Source: VXRJ01 sp965246995 (GTDB lineage: Bacteria > Acidobacteriota > Vicinamibacteria > Vicinamibacterales > UBA8438). Taken from it: DNA of 64,000 nucleotides. The position numbers and the translations under genes were made by a program. Below the pieces are notes generated by a model that worked only from the letters and a program-made list of their open reading frames with translations, had not been told where the DNA came from and did no database searches. The DNA is taken from the NCBI GenBank assembly GCA_965246995.1, contig OZ252008.1:3534001-3598000 (forward strand). The letters are read 5' to 3'. Below are positions 54,618 to 63,735 of this stretch, piece after piece. The stretch's first letter is position 1; the number at the start of each line of letters is the position of its first letter.

Positions 54618-57422
54618 CTACGCGCAGCCGCTGGTCGCGCCGCAATTGACGCACTTGTAGCAGGCGCCGTTGCGGATCATGATCGACCCGCAAGTGGCGC
54701 ACGGCGGGGCGTCCTGATCGTTCTGGATCGCGAAGTTGGTCGCCGTCGACGGCGCCGCCGCAGCCTGCCCTCTGGCCGGGGGCACGCCAGCATTGCCGCT
54801 GCCGTTCACGAGCGGCGCATCGCTGAACGAGAGCTGTTCGCCGTCCGGATCCGCGGCCACTTCGGCAACGTTCACGCCTGCCGCATGCTGCGCCTCGACC
54901 GAGAGGAACTTCGACGCCATCCAACGGAAGATATAGTCGACAATCGACTTCGCGATACGGACATCGGGGTTCTTCGTCATCCCGGCCGGCTCGAAGCGGA
55001 CGTGGCTGAACTTGTCGACGAGGACCTGAAGCGGCACGCCGTACTGCAGCGAGTAGGAGATCGCCTGCGCAAAAGCGTCGGCGAAGCCGGAAATCGTCGA
55101 CCCCTCTTTCGCCATCACGAGGAAGATCTCTCCGGGTGAGCCGTCCTCGAAGAGCCCTACGGTTATGTAGCCCTCATGGCCCGCGATGTCGAACTTGTGC
55201 GTGATCGCATGACGCTCGTCCGGCAGCCTCCGCCGGACCGGCTGGCCTGGTAGCGCGTCGACCGCCGCCTGCGCCGCCGCGCGCGCCGTATTGAGCGGCT
55301 GCGTCCGCTTGCTGCCGTCGCGGTAGATCGAGACCGCTTTGGTCCCGAGGCGCCACGCGTCGAGGTAAGCCTGCTCGACGTCCTGTATCGTCGCGTCGGT
55401 CGGGAGGTTGATCGTCTTCGAGATGGCGCCCGAGATGAACGGCTGCGTCGCACCGATCATCTTGATGTGGCCCATGTAGTGGATGAAGCGGTCGCCCGCG
55501 GCCGGCTTGAACGCGCAGTCGAAGACCGGGAGATCCTCCTCCCGGAGGTTCGGCGCGCCCTCGATCGTGTCGCGATCGTCGATGTGCTCGACGATTGCCT
55601 GCACCTGCGGGTCGTCGTAGCCGAGGCGGGTCAGCGCGGTCGGGACCGTCTGGTTGACGATCTTCATCATGCCGCCGTCGACCAGCTTCTTGTACTTGAC
55701 GAGCGCGATATCGGGCTCGACGCCGGTCGTGTCGCAGTCCATCATGAAGCCGATGGTGCCGGTCGGCGCGAGTACGGTCGCCTGCGCGTTCCGGAAGCCG
55801 TGCGCCTCCCCCAGCGTCAGGGTCTCGTCCCACGCCTCCGCCGCCGCGCCATACAGCTCGTTCGGCACATGGCCTGTATCGACGTCCTTCAGTGCATCCC
55901 GGTGCTTGCGCATCACACGCAGGAACGGCCGCTCGTTCTTCGGGTAACCGCTGAACGGCCCACCGCAGTCACGCGCGATCCGCGCCGACTGCGCGTACGC
56001 CTCGCCCGTCATCAGCGCCGTTATTGCGGCGGCGTAGTCACGTCCCTCATCGCTGTCGTACGGCACGCCGCGCGACATCAGCAACGCGCCCAGATTGGCG
56101 TAGCCGAGGCCGAGCGGCCGATACGCCTCGGAGTTCTTCCCGATGGCCTCGGTCGGGTAGCTGGCGTTGCCGACGATTATCTCCATCGCGGTGCTCAGCG
56201 TCCGGACCGCGGCACGGAACGCTTCGACATCGAACTCGCCCGGGGCGTCCTCCCGGACGAACCGCATCAGGTTCAGTGACGCGAGATTGCAGGCCGAATC
56301 GTCCAGGAACATGTACTCGGAGCAAGGGTTCGATGCGTTGATCCGATCGGTGTTCGGGCACGTGTGCCAGTCGTTGATCGTCGTGTCGAACTGCATCCCC
56401 GGATCGCCGCAGACGTGCGTGCCCTCGGCCACGAGATGCATCAGCTCGCGCGCCTTGTAGGTGTCCATCACCCGGCGGTCCTCGGTAACGGCTCGGGTCT
56501 GCCATTCGCCGTCATCGACGACCGAGCGCATGAACTGATCCGGCACGCGGATGCTGTTGTTCGAATTCTGGAAGAAGACCGAGCTGTACGCGGTGCCGGT
56601 GAACGAGCCGTCGTAGCCCGCGTCGATCAGCGCCCAGGCCTTCCGTTCTTCGTCTACCTTGCAGTTGACGAAGTCGACGATGTCGGGATGTTCGGCGTTC
56701 AGAATCACCATCTTGGCGGCACGCCGCGTCTTGCCGCCCGACTTGATGACGCCGGCGAACGCATCGTAGCCCTTCATGAACGAGACCGGACCGGACGCCG
56801 TACCGCCACCCGCCAGTAGTTCGCGCGACGATCGGATCGGTGAGAGGTTCGTCCCGGTGCCGGAGCCGAACTTGAACAGCATCCCCTCGGTGCGCGCGAG
56901 CTTGAGGATCGAGTCCATCGTGTCGTTGACCGAGTTGATGAAGCAGGCGGAGCACTGCGGCGCCTTCTCGAAGCCGCAGTTGAACCAGACTGGACTGTTG
57001 AACGCTGCCTTCTGGTGCAGAAGGAGGTACTTCAGGTCGCCGCTGAACGCCTGCAGATCTTCCGACGTGGCGAAGTAGTGCTGCGTGTCGGCCCAGCCGG
57101 TGATCGTGTCGACCACCCTACCGACTAGCTGACGGACGCTGCGCTCGCGGTCGGGCGAGTTCATCTGGCCGCGGAAGTACTTCGAAACGACGATGTTCGT
57201 CGCCTGCTGCGACCAGAACTTCGGGATCTCGACGTCCTGCTGCTCGAATACCTTCTCGCCCTTCTCGTTGGCAATCACGGCGGCACGGAGCTCCCACTCG
57301 ATATCGTCGAACGGGTCCACGTCCGCCCGGCTGAAGACACGTGAAAACTCCAGCCCCGGGACCTCCGGCGCCACCCTTTCGGACAGCACGAACTCCGACT
57401 CGTGCGCAACAGCTCTCGCCAC
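54618..57422 (-). CDS. nrdJ: Vitamin B12-dependent (class II) ribonucleotide reductase
   Basis: A 934-residue adenosylcobalamin-dependent RNR that makes deoxyribonucleotides with or without oxygen. The active-site region FNCGFEKAPQCSACFINSV, NPCSEYMFLDDSACNLASLN with the catalytic Cys and radical-transfer residues, and a C-terminal four-cysteine zinc tail (CATC, then CYKC and CGATSGC) are present. GTG at 57422 was chosen because GGGGAGG lies 5 bases upstream; a TTG at 57452 is further out. A paired NrdR-like operator lies about 110 bases upstream. No nrdAB is seen in the window. Confidence 0.94.
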   Translation of the reverse strand: MARAVAHESEFVLSERVAPEVPGLEFSRVFSRADVDPFDDIEWELRAAVIANEKGEKVFEQQDVEIPKFWSQQATNIVVSKYFRGQMNSPDRERSVRQLVGRVVDTITGWADTQHYFATSEDLQAFSGDLKYLLLHQKAAFNSPVWFNCGFEKAPQCSACFINSVNDTMDSILKLARTEGMLFKFGSGTGTNLSPIRSSRELLAGGGTASGPVSFMKGYDAFAGVIKSGGKTRRAAKMVILNAEHPDIVDFVNCKVDEERKAWALIDAGYDGSFTGTAYSSVFFQNSNNSIRVPDQFMRSVVDDGEWQTRAVTEDRRVMDTYKARELMHLVAEGTHVCGDPGMQFDTTINDWHTCPNTDRINASNPCSEYMFLDDSACNLASLNLMRFVREDAPGEFDVEAFRAAVRTLSTAMEIIVGNASYPTEAIGKNSEAYRPLGLGYANLGALLMSRGVPYDSDEGRDYAAAITALMTGEAYAQSARIARDCGGPFSGYPKNERPFLRVMRKHRDALKDVDTGHVPNELYGAAAEAWDETLTLGEAHGFRNAQATVLAPTGTIGFMMDCDTTGVEPDIALVKYKKLVDGGMMKIVNQTVPTALTRLGYDDPQVQAIVEHIDDRDTIEGAPNLREEDLPVFDCAFKPAAGDRFIHYMGHIKMIGATQPFISGAISKTINLPTDATIQDVEQAYLDAWRLGTKAVSIYRDGSKRTQPLNTARAAAQAAVDALPGQPVRRRLPDERHAITHKFDIAGHEGYITVGLFEDGSPGEIFLVMAKEGSTISGFADAFAQAISYSLQYGVPLQVLVDKFSHVRFEPAGMTKNPDVRIAKSIVDYIFRWMASKFLSVEAQHAAGVNVAEVAADPDGEQLSFSDAPLVNGSGNAGVPPARGQAAAAPSTATNFAIQNDQDAPPCATCGSIMIRNGACYKCVNCGATSGCA

Positions 57423-57531
57423 GGACACCTCCCCTACATCAGACCGTGTCAAAACAACGTTTCTAGCAAGCTACAACGGGATCTTCAGCCGAGAAGGGCA
57501 GATTGCGAACTTTGCGGAGGTAGGTCAATAG

Positions 57532-57578
57532 ACACAACATTTAGTGGTTAGAACGCCTTAAGGCGCAATATATACCAT
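57532..57578. promoter_or_regulatory. Paired NrdR-like boxes upstream of nrdJ
   Basis: Two 16-base boxes, ACACAACATTTAGTGG (57532-57547) and GCGCAATATATACCAT (57563-57578), are separated by 15 bases. By eye they match the NrdR consensus ACACTATATATAGTGT at about 12 and 10 of 16 positions. The spacing of about three helical turns is the arrangement known for NrdR operators. This is the only AT-rich stretch upstream of nrdJ. Confidence 0.65.
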
Positions 57579-57641
57579 AACATCCTGGCGCAGTTCAAGG
57601 CAGCGACGGGGCGGAGACCAGGCAGTTACACCCGCAGGCTG

Positions 57642-57645
57642 TTAG
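57642..57645. repeat. Target-site duplication TTAG, left of IS1380 element
   Basis: TTAG directly precedes the left terminal inverted repeat. The same four bases follow the right inverted repeat at 59357-59360. Four bases is the usual duplication length for IS1380-type insertion. Confidence 0.7.
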
Positions 57646-59356
57646 CCCGGATTTCTCACAGCCACCCGGCGCGAGGCTGAAGCGGTGAGTTTACGGCGCA
57701 GGAGGTCCAGCACGGACGCGCGGGAGAGGTTGGAAGGCGGCGGACGGGGCGGTTGCGACACCGACGGCGGCGTGTCGGGCGCAGCGGGCCGGCCCCGGGG
57801 TAGTCCACCGGGTAGCTGCGGACGTGGTCTGGCGTTGGACTGGGGCGTCAGGCGGGTGCGCGCGCTTGGTGCAAGCGGTTGGCGGCGAGGATGAACAGGT
57901 CGGCGTCAGGCAGATAGTCGGTCAACGCGACCCAGACGCAGCGTGCGGTGACACGGATATGGGCGCCGACCTTGAGCAGCCGGAGGCGTAAGGTGTCGCA
58001 TTGGGCGCGGGCGAGCCGGGTGCCTGCCAAAGCCCGGCTGCGGAGCGCGTGCAACAGGACGTAGGCCAAGGTCGACCAGTAGAGGCGCAACTGGTTGGCC
58101 CGCAGGGTGGCACTGCTGGTGCGGTCGGCAAACAAGGCCAGTTGCTGCTCCTTGATGCGGTTCTCCATATCGCCGCGGGCGCAATACAGGTCCTCATACA
58201 GCGGCTGGGCCGGGACGCGGTCTGCCGGCAGCGAGGTCACCACGAAGCGCGGATTCGGCCCGGCCGGCAGGTGCTCGGCCTTGCCGACGACCCGCCGCTC
58301 CCGGCTCCAGCTCTTGCGCGTGCGATAGCCGAAGTCGGCGAACACCCGGGCCGGCTGACCGCTCGCCTGGCACTGGGCCTGGGCCTGCACCATCGCCGGC
58401 GCCAGTTGCGCCTTGAGGCGGTCGTTCTTGGCGACCCCGATGAGATAGTCCACCTGGTGCGCCTCGCACCAGTTCAGCAACGCGTCCCGGCAGAAGCCCG
58501 AGTCGCCGCGCACCAGAATGGCCACCGTCGGCCACGCCTGCCGCACGCGGTCCACGATCCACGCCAGTTCATCGACCACGCCGGCCGCCGCATCGATGTT
58601 CGCCGGCCGGAGCCGTGCACACAGCACGTGCGCGCCGCAGAAGACATACAGCGGCAGATAGCAGTAGTGCCGGTAGTAGCCGTGGAAAAAGCGCCCTTCC
58701 TGTTGGCCGTGCAGCGGGTCGTCGGTGGCATCGACATCGAGCACGATGCGCACGGGCGGCTGCGGGTGGGCCTCGATGAACAGGTCGACCAGCAGCGCAT
58801 CGAGCGCCGCCTGGTCATAGCTCACCTTCTTGTAGCGGTCCGTCTCCGCGTCAGGCCCCGCCAACTCCAGCCGGTTCAACGTGCTCTTGCCCGCCAGGGC
58901 CGACCCGCGGTCCGCCGCCCGCACCCGGGATGCCCCGGTCGGGTCCGCCTTGCCCACCACCGCCGCCAATAGCGCGTCGCGCCGCAGCGTGTCGTGGTCG
59001 TTAAGGTCTTCGTAGCCCAGCGCCAGGCCAAACACCCGCTGCGTCACTAACTCCTCGACCGTGTGCTCCACCCACCGCCCGTCCCGGTGATCCTGGAAGC
59101 ACCGCGCCGCACGCCGGCACACCTGCGTGCACGCTTCCACTGCCTGCAGTAATAGCGCGCCCGCGTTGGAGGTAATCCGCCCGCCACCGAAACGCGCCAC
59201 CAGTCGGCGGCGGCCGACACGCGGAAATTCAAGTTGGATTGGCGTACACTGTGTGGACAAGAGGCTGCCTCCGTGTCTGGTGTGAAAGTATTGCGGCCAC
59301 AACACTTTACGCCATCACAGGCAGTCTCTTGTATCTACAACGGTGAGAAATCCGGG
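57646..59356. mobile_element. Complete IS1380-type insertion sequence (1711 bases)
   Basis: The element is bounded by perfect 14-base terminal inverted repeats CCCGGATTTCTCAC (57646-57659) and GTGAGAAATCCGGG (59343-59356), and by a 4-base direct repeat TTAG on each side (57642-57645, 59357-59360). It holds one intact transposase gene on the minus strand. Intact ends and a matching target duplication mean it could still be active. It separates nrdJ's upstream region from the CPBP protein gene, whose ATG lies just 12 bases beyond the target duplication. Confidence 0.85.
57848..59260 (-). CDS. IS1380-family DDE transposase
   Basis: A 470-residue transposase. The DDE-type residues lie in LDVDATDDPLHG, LVRGDSGFC and YCARGDMENRIKEQQ, the last being the diagnostic IS1380/IS4-like glutamate region. 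FGGGRITSNAGALLL at the N-terminus and LYWSTLAYVLLHALR at the C-terminus are characteristic. TTG at 59260 is taken as the start since GGAGG lies 7 bases before it. The frame is intact from start to stop. Confidence 0.9.
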   Translation of the reverse strand: MSTQCTPIQLEFPRVGRRRLVARFGGGRITSNAGALLLQAVEACTQVCRRAARCFQDHRDGRWVEHTVEELVTQRVFGLALGYEDLNDHDTLRRDALLAAVVGKADPTGASRVRAADRGSALAGKSTLNRLELAGPDAETDRYKKVSYDQAALDALLVDLFIEAHPQPPVRIVLDVDATDDPLHGQQEGRFFHGYYRHYCYLPLYVFCGAHVLCARLRPANIDAAAGVVDELAWIVDRVRQAWPTVAILVRGDSGFCRDALLNWCEAHQVDYLIGVAKNDRLKAQLAPAMVQAQAQCQASGQPARVFADFGYRTRKSWSRERRVVGKAEHLPAGPNPRFVVTSLPADRVPAQPLYEDLYCARGDMENRIKEQQLALFADRTSSATLRANQLRLYWSTLAYVLLHALRSRALAGTRLARAQCDTLRLRLLKVGAHIRVTARCVWVALTDYLPDADLFILAANRLHQARAPA

Positions 59357-59360
59357 TTAG
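59357..59360. repeat. Target-site duplication TTAG, right of IS1380 element
   Basis: TTAG directly follows the right terminal inverted repeat and matches 57642-57645. Confidence 0.7.
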
Positions 59361-59371
59361 AGTCCTCCCTG

Positions 59372-60130
59372 ATGACTGACAGGTGGGTCGGACCACCGGT
59401 TGCCCTCGGCATGCCGCCAGTTTCGCCGACAGCCAAGCGCCAGGACGTGCTGCGGGCAATCTGCGAGGTGGTACTCTGCTCCGGCTTCCCGACGCAGTTC
59501 GCGGTTGCCGCGCTGCTAAGCATTGCGGGTGTCGTCGCGCTTGGACCGTCCGGCAATCCGTTGTTCTCCTATGTTGTTGCGCTCTCGTTCATCGACGCCG
59601 CCATCCTGGCGCTGCTGATCGTCCGGCTGCTCCACCTGCAGGGCGAAACGGTCCACGGCCTCATGCTGGGCCGGAAGCCGATCCGACGCGAGGTGGCGAT
59701 CGGCCTGGCCCTCACCCCGTTCATCCTGGTCGCCGCAACCGGTGGAATTCTCTTGCTCGCTGCGCTCGCCCCATCGCTCCACAACGTGCCCGACAACCCG
59801 TTCGCCGCGATGCTCTCCACGCCGGCGCAGGTGGCGATGTTCGCCCTCGTCGCCGTCGTCGGGGGCGGCCTGCGCGAGGAACTGCAACGGGCGTTCATCC
59901 TCCGGCGCTTCGAACAACACCTCGGGGGCGGCTGGGTCGGCCTTGTGATCTTCAGTACCGCGTTCGGCCTCGGTCACGCCCTGCAAGGTTGGGACACCGC
60001 GATTGTCACGGGCCTGCTGGGGGCCGCATGGGGTGCGATCTACCTTCGCCGCGGCAGCGCCGTCTCCAGCATTGTGAGTCACGCCGGCTTCAATCTGTCG
60101 CAGATCGCGCTGGCGCTCGCCGCCAATTGA
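59372..60130 (+). CDS. CPBP-family intramembrane protease-like protein
   Basis: A 252-residue protein with about six to seven helices, of the CPBP (CAAX protease/bacteriocin-processing) family. The first motif is GGGLREELQRAFILRRFEQ: the two glutamates are present but the following arginine is one position nearer than in the usual EExxxR. A second motif FGLGHALQG and a third SHAGFNLSQ supply the conserved His and Asn. The ATG at 59372 starts only 12 bases beyond the right TTAG repeat of the IS element, with no clear ribosome site, so the native promoter has likely been displaced. Role unknown; members cleave prenylated or membrane proteins. Confidence 0.82.
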   Translation: MTDRWVGPPVALGMPPVSPTAKRQDVLRAICEVVLCSGFPTQFAVAALLSIAGVVALGPSGNPLFSYVVALSFIDAAILALLIVRLLHLQGETVHGLMLGRKPIRREVAIGLALTPFILVAATGGILLLAALAPSLHNVPDNPFAAMLSTPAQVAMFALVAVVGGGLREELQRAFILRRFEQHLGGGWVGLVIFSTAFGLGHALQGWDTAIVTGLLGAAWGAIYLRRGSAVSSIVSHAGFNLSQIALALAAN

Positions 60131-60152
60131 GCCGCACCATCCGGTCGCCCCG

Positions 60153-60806
60153 CTATTGATCGAACCGAGCGATCTCGGCGCGGCGTGCGAGGCCGATAAG
60201 CCAGTCGCCGACCGGCGCGGGTCGGGGTCCGGCGAGACCCGCTGATAGGCCGAACCGGTCGCCGAGGTACGCCTCGAGACGCGCATCGTCCTGCAGTATC
60301 TGCCGCAGATCGTCCAGGTTGAGGCCGACCACGGCAAGCTGTCGCGCGAATTCCGCGTCGTCAGCGAAGCGGGCGCGGACCACCGCCAGATCCCGTTCGA
60401 CACGCTCCAGGGGAGGCGGAGGAGGACCGTAGCGTTCCACCTCATCAAGAGCCAGCCGCCGTTCGATCAGCAGGCCGAGCGCCGCCGACTCGCGCGCCGG
60501 CTGATCCGATGTGTCGATTGTGAACAGACCCAACTCGAGGAATGCCCGAACGTCCGACGCCAGGATCACCTGCCCTGACACGACCGCGAGGACACGATCG
60601 AGGGTCTGCGCGGCAGCGGCGGCGGACACGAGCAGCAACACCGCCGACGCGACCGCGCAGACGGACCGGCAGCGCCGACGGGTCGAGACGGTGCGACCGG
60701 CGTCGGTGCTACGGGACGAGAGGCGGCGCGCAGTCCGATCAGAACGCCTGCCCGAAGCTGAAGTGCAGCGCCCAGCGCTGTTCTGGTTCGGAGTTTTGAT
60801 GGTCAC
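60153..60806 (-). CDS. SurA N-terminal-domain-like periplasmic protein without PPIase domain
   Basis: A 217-residue exported protein (hydrophobic segment about 50-66, VCAVASAVLLLVSAAAAAQ). After this comes LDRVLAVVSGQVILASDVRAFLEL, the start of a SurA-type chaperone domain (VAVVNGEVIT... in SurA), then a helical part to the C-terminus. No parvulin (PPIase) domain is present, so it may act as a chaperone only. The GTG at 60806 gives a 68-base overlap with the upstream Omp85 gene and a long n-region. No in-frame alternative start lies near the hydrophobic segment. Its place behind an Omp85 gene fits outer-membrane protein delivery. Confidence 0.65.
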   Translation of the reverse strand: MTIKTPNQNSAGRCTSASGRRSDRTARRLSSRSTDAGRTVSTRRRCRSVCAVASAVLLLVSAAAAAQTLDRVLAVVSGQVILASDVRAFLELGLFTIDTSDQPARESAALGLLIERRLALDEVERYGPPPPPLERVERDLAVVRARFADDAEFARQLAVVGLNLDDLRQILQDDARLEAYLGDRFGLSAGLAGPRPAPVGDWLIGLARRAEIARFDQ

Positions 60807-63735
60807 CGAACAGGTACCGTTCGCCCAGCTTGAATCCGATGTCGAAGCCGAGCGGACCGACCGGCGAGTGGTACCGGACGCCGAACCCGGCGCCGGATCG
60901 CACTCGCCGCAAACTCACATGCTCCACCCGATCATAGACGTTCCCGGCGTCGAGGAACGTCACCAGCCCCAACGTGCGGGTGACGCGAACCCGGATCTCG
61001 GAATTGAAGATGAGCATCGCGTTGCCTCCCTGCGGGAAGCCTTCCTGATCGATCGTGCCGCCCAGCTTGGTCCTCGGGTCACCGAGTCGATCAAGCGCGA
61101 AGCCCCGAACCGTCGTGTTGCCGCCCGCGAAGAACCGTTCGCTGATCGGAAGCGCCAACGCGCCGCTGATCAGGCCCGACCCGCTGTCCGTGCCGTCCTC
61201 GCCGAGCATCCGCGGAAAACCCCAGGCGACCCCCACGCGCGCGCCCACTGCCACCACCAGGCGGGGCGCGCCAGGCACCTGCCGATACCACGAGCCGGAC
61301 GCAAAACTCTTCGAAAAGCCCACCTCGGATCCAATCGCGCGGGCCGCCACCTCCGTCTCGAGACTGACGAACGTACCGATCCGCGGATCGACCGGGTCAT
61401 CTCGCGTGTCGCGAACCTGGCTCGCCGTGAAAGACGACAACCGGACGTCCGGGAACAGCCGGTCGACGATATCTGCATCCTCCCGGTTGAGTACCCGGTT
61501 TGATGTGTCGTTGTTGCCGAGGCGGTAGCCCACGGTCGTGCTCACCGACGTGCCCTCCGCCTGGGTCAATTGCGCCGTGACACCGCGCGTGAACAGGTCG
61601 AAACCGGGCCGGATCGCCCGCTCGACGTAGCCCGACATCACAACGTCCCACCCGAAACCGATTGCGCGCGGCTCGCGATACGTGGCGAGCACGCGATACT
61701 CGTTGAAGCCGAGGGTGCGGCTCTGTGTGTCCGGTGCGAAGAGCACCATGTCGTTCTTGCGGCGGACACTGACCCGCGTGAAGAGATCGATCGAACGGTT
61801 TTTCCCCCAGAGGTTGCGCCGGCCGATCTCGAACGAACCGCGAGGTGCGAACTCGATCCGCTCTACCGCCGAACTGCCCCCTACCCCGACCCGGCGCCGG
61901 AGGCGCTGAGACAGTTCGAACCCGCCGCCATACCCGACCCGCGTCCCTGGTGCCTCGTCCACCTCGATGATCACGTCACGCCGGTCGTCGCGACCATGGC
62001 TGAACTCGCGAATATCGAGGCGACGAAACATGCCGAGCGTGTTGAGCCGCCGGCGCGTCTCGGCAACATCGTCCAGACCGAGCGGATCGCCCGGCATCAG
62101 GGTCACCTCGCGCCGGATCGTCTCGGCATCCACCTGGCGGTTGCCGACAATCAGCACATGGTCCACCAGCACCTGCGCGCCTTCCACGATTCGGTAGACG
62201 ATGTCGACCCGTGTGAGATCGTCACTGAAAGCGGCGTCGACGTTGACGCGGGACTGATCGAAGCCGTCGTTCAGGTAGCGAGTCAGCAGCGCGTTGCGGT
62301 CGGCGTTCACCTGCGGTGCGTAGTAGGGATCGCCGACGCGCGCGCCGACCGCCGACCCCAGTGACGCCGCCGTCAGCGCGGCCGCGCCCTCGAAGGCCAC
62401 CGAACCGACCGTGGTCCGGACCCCTTCGACGATGGCGATCTCCATCGCCTGCGTGACCGAGCCGTCTGGAGTCGCCACACCACTCCCATCGCCCGCGCCG
62501 TTGCCGTTCCCGGCTTCGTCGGTTGCCGCAAGGTCCGAGCGAACGGCCCGAACCGTTGCGTAGCCGAGCCGGGCATACCGTTCCTCGATCTCCGCGAGGC
62601 GGGCGTCGAGTTCGCGCACCACCAGCGGCTCGCCCTGCGTGAGCGCGAGGAGCGCCCGAATCTCGTCGGTCGGGATCGCCTCGTTCCCCCGGACTGACAC
62701 CGGCCCGAGGCGGTAGAGCGGGCCGCGCACGACATCGAACGTAACCGAGAGCACGTTCGCGTTGCCGTCACGCGTATGCGTTACCACCGCATCGCGGTAG
62801 CCAAGCCCGCGGAGATGTCCGGCGATTCGCTGCTCGGCATCCTCGAGCAGATCCTCGTCGGCACTCGCTTCCCGGGCGACCGGCACCAACTCGGCAACTT
62901 CAGCGCCCGGCACCTCGTCGCCGGTAAACGTGACGATGATCCGCGGGCCTCGCCGCGCGAACAAGCGAACATCCAGCTCGGACGGATCCAGCGCCTCCAT
63001 GCTATGCGACAGCCGTGCTTCGTAGTAGCCGTCGCTGCGCAGATCCGCCTCGTAGTCGGCCAGTTCGCGATCTATCGCGGCGCCGTCGTAGGGCGCGCCA
63101 TCCACAAGACCGAGCCGCGCACGAACCGCATCGTGGAATGCGAGCGGTCCGGTGATCGACCAGCGCCGGACACGCGCGCGCAATCCCGCCTCGACGGTCA
63201 GGCGCAGCGTGCGGCGGTCACCCCGGCCCACCAGTTCCGGGGTAATCTGCGGCGCCAGGTAGCCGCGTCCGGCATAAAAGGCGCGGACCGTCTCGACCAC
63301 CGCCGCCGTCTGGTTACTGACGAAGGTCTCGCCATGGATGCGAACTACCGCATCGCGAATCTCGTCGTCGGTCAGGATGCGCGGTCCGGCGAACGTGATG
63401 CGTTCAATGATCTCGATCGGCCGCAACTCGTACAGCAGTGCGACGCCGTTGCCGAGCGAACTCGCCCCCACCTCGGCGCCGCCATAGCGGCCCAGGCTGA
63501 AGAGGTGGGTCAGCGTCTCACGCAACTGGCGCATCGACAGCGGTTGTCCGACGCGGGTCTCGATCAGGTCCCGGAGGGCGGGATCGTTGAGCTCGCGCCC
63601 ACCGATGACGAAGCGGATCTCAACTACCGGCTGGCCGATGAACTGATCGATCTCTCCCTGCGCCGCCGCATCAACCGCCGCGCCGGCCAGCGCGATGACG
63701 GTCAGTGTGGACGAGAGGATCCGCTGGATCCGCAT
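60739..63735 (-). CDS. Omp85/BamA-type outer membrane protein with seven POTRA domains
   Basis: A 998-residue exported protein (signal peptide ending DAAAQ). By repeat pattern I count seven POTRA domains: about 37-106, 107-185, 187-264, 265-344, 345-442 (with a glycine/asparagine-rich linker near 405-425), 443-524 and 525-597. A 16-strand-type barrel follows (598-998), including VRGF-like FAGGNTTVRGFALDRLGDP and ending HFSFGQAF with a terminal phenylalanine. BamA normally has five POTRAs and TamA three. The ATG at 63735 overlaps the stop of the upstream TamB gene by one base. It is either BamA-like or a TamA-type partner of TamB; the gene order favours the latter. Confidence 0.88.
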   Translation of the reverse strand: MRIQRILSSTLTVIALAGAAVDAAAQGEIDQFIGQPVVEIRFVIGGRELNDPALRDLIETRVGQPLSMRQLRETLTHLFSLGRYGGAEVGASSLGNGVALLYELRPIEIIERITFAGPRILTDDEIRDAVVRIHGETFVSNQTAAVVETVRAFYAGRGYLAPQITPELVGRGDRRTLRLTVEAGLRARVRRWSITGPLAFHDAVRARLGLVDGAPYDGAAIDRELADYEADLRSDGYYEARLSHSMEALDPSELDVRLFARRGPRIIVTFTGDEVPGAEVAELVPVAREASADEDLLEDAEQRIAGHLRGLGYRDAVVTHTRDGNANVLSVTFDVVRGPLYRLGPVSVRGNEAIPTDEIRALLALTQGEPLVVRELDARLAEIEERYARLGYATVRAVRSDLAATDEAGNGNGAGDGSGVATPDGSVTQAMEIAIVEGVRTTVGSVAFEGAAALTAASLGSAVGARVGDPYYAPQVNADRNALLTRYLNDGFDQSRVNVDAAFSDDLTRVDIVYRIVEGAQVLVDHVLIVGNRQVDAETIRREVTLMPGDPLGLDDVAETRRRLNTLGMFRRLDIREFSHGRDDRRDVIIEVDEAPGTRVGYGGGFELSQRLRRRVGVGGSSAVERIEFAPRGSFEIGRRNLWGKNRSIDLFTRVSVRRKNDMVLFAPDTQSRTLGFNEYRVLATYREPRAIGFGWDVVMSGYVERAIRPGFDLFTRGVTAQLTQAEGTSVSTTVGYRLGNNDTSNRVLNREDADIVDRLFPDVRLSSFTASQVRDTRDDPVDPRIGTFVSLETEVAARAIGSEVGFSKSFASGSWYRQVPGAPRLVVAVGARVGVAWGFPRMLGEDGTDSGSGLISGALALPISERFFAGGNTTVRGFALDRLGDPRTKLGGTIDQEGFPQGGNAMLIFNSEIRVRVTRTLGLVTFLDAGNVYDRVEHVSLRRVRSGAGFGVRYHSPVGPLGFDIGFKLGERYLFGDHQNSEPEQRWALHFSFGQAF

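Noticed and set aside
57604..57630. Sequence resembling a B12-box (GGAGACC) upstream of nrdJ
   Set aside because: It is on the strand opposite to nrdJ and lacks the other conserved riboswitch segments, so a cobalamin riboswitch is not supported.
57685..57894. Small open frame inside the IS element
   Set aside because: It overlaps the 3' end of the transposase gene and has no ribosome site or motif.
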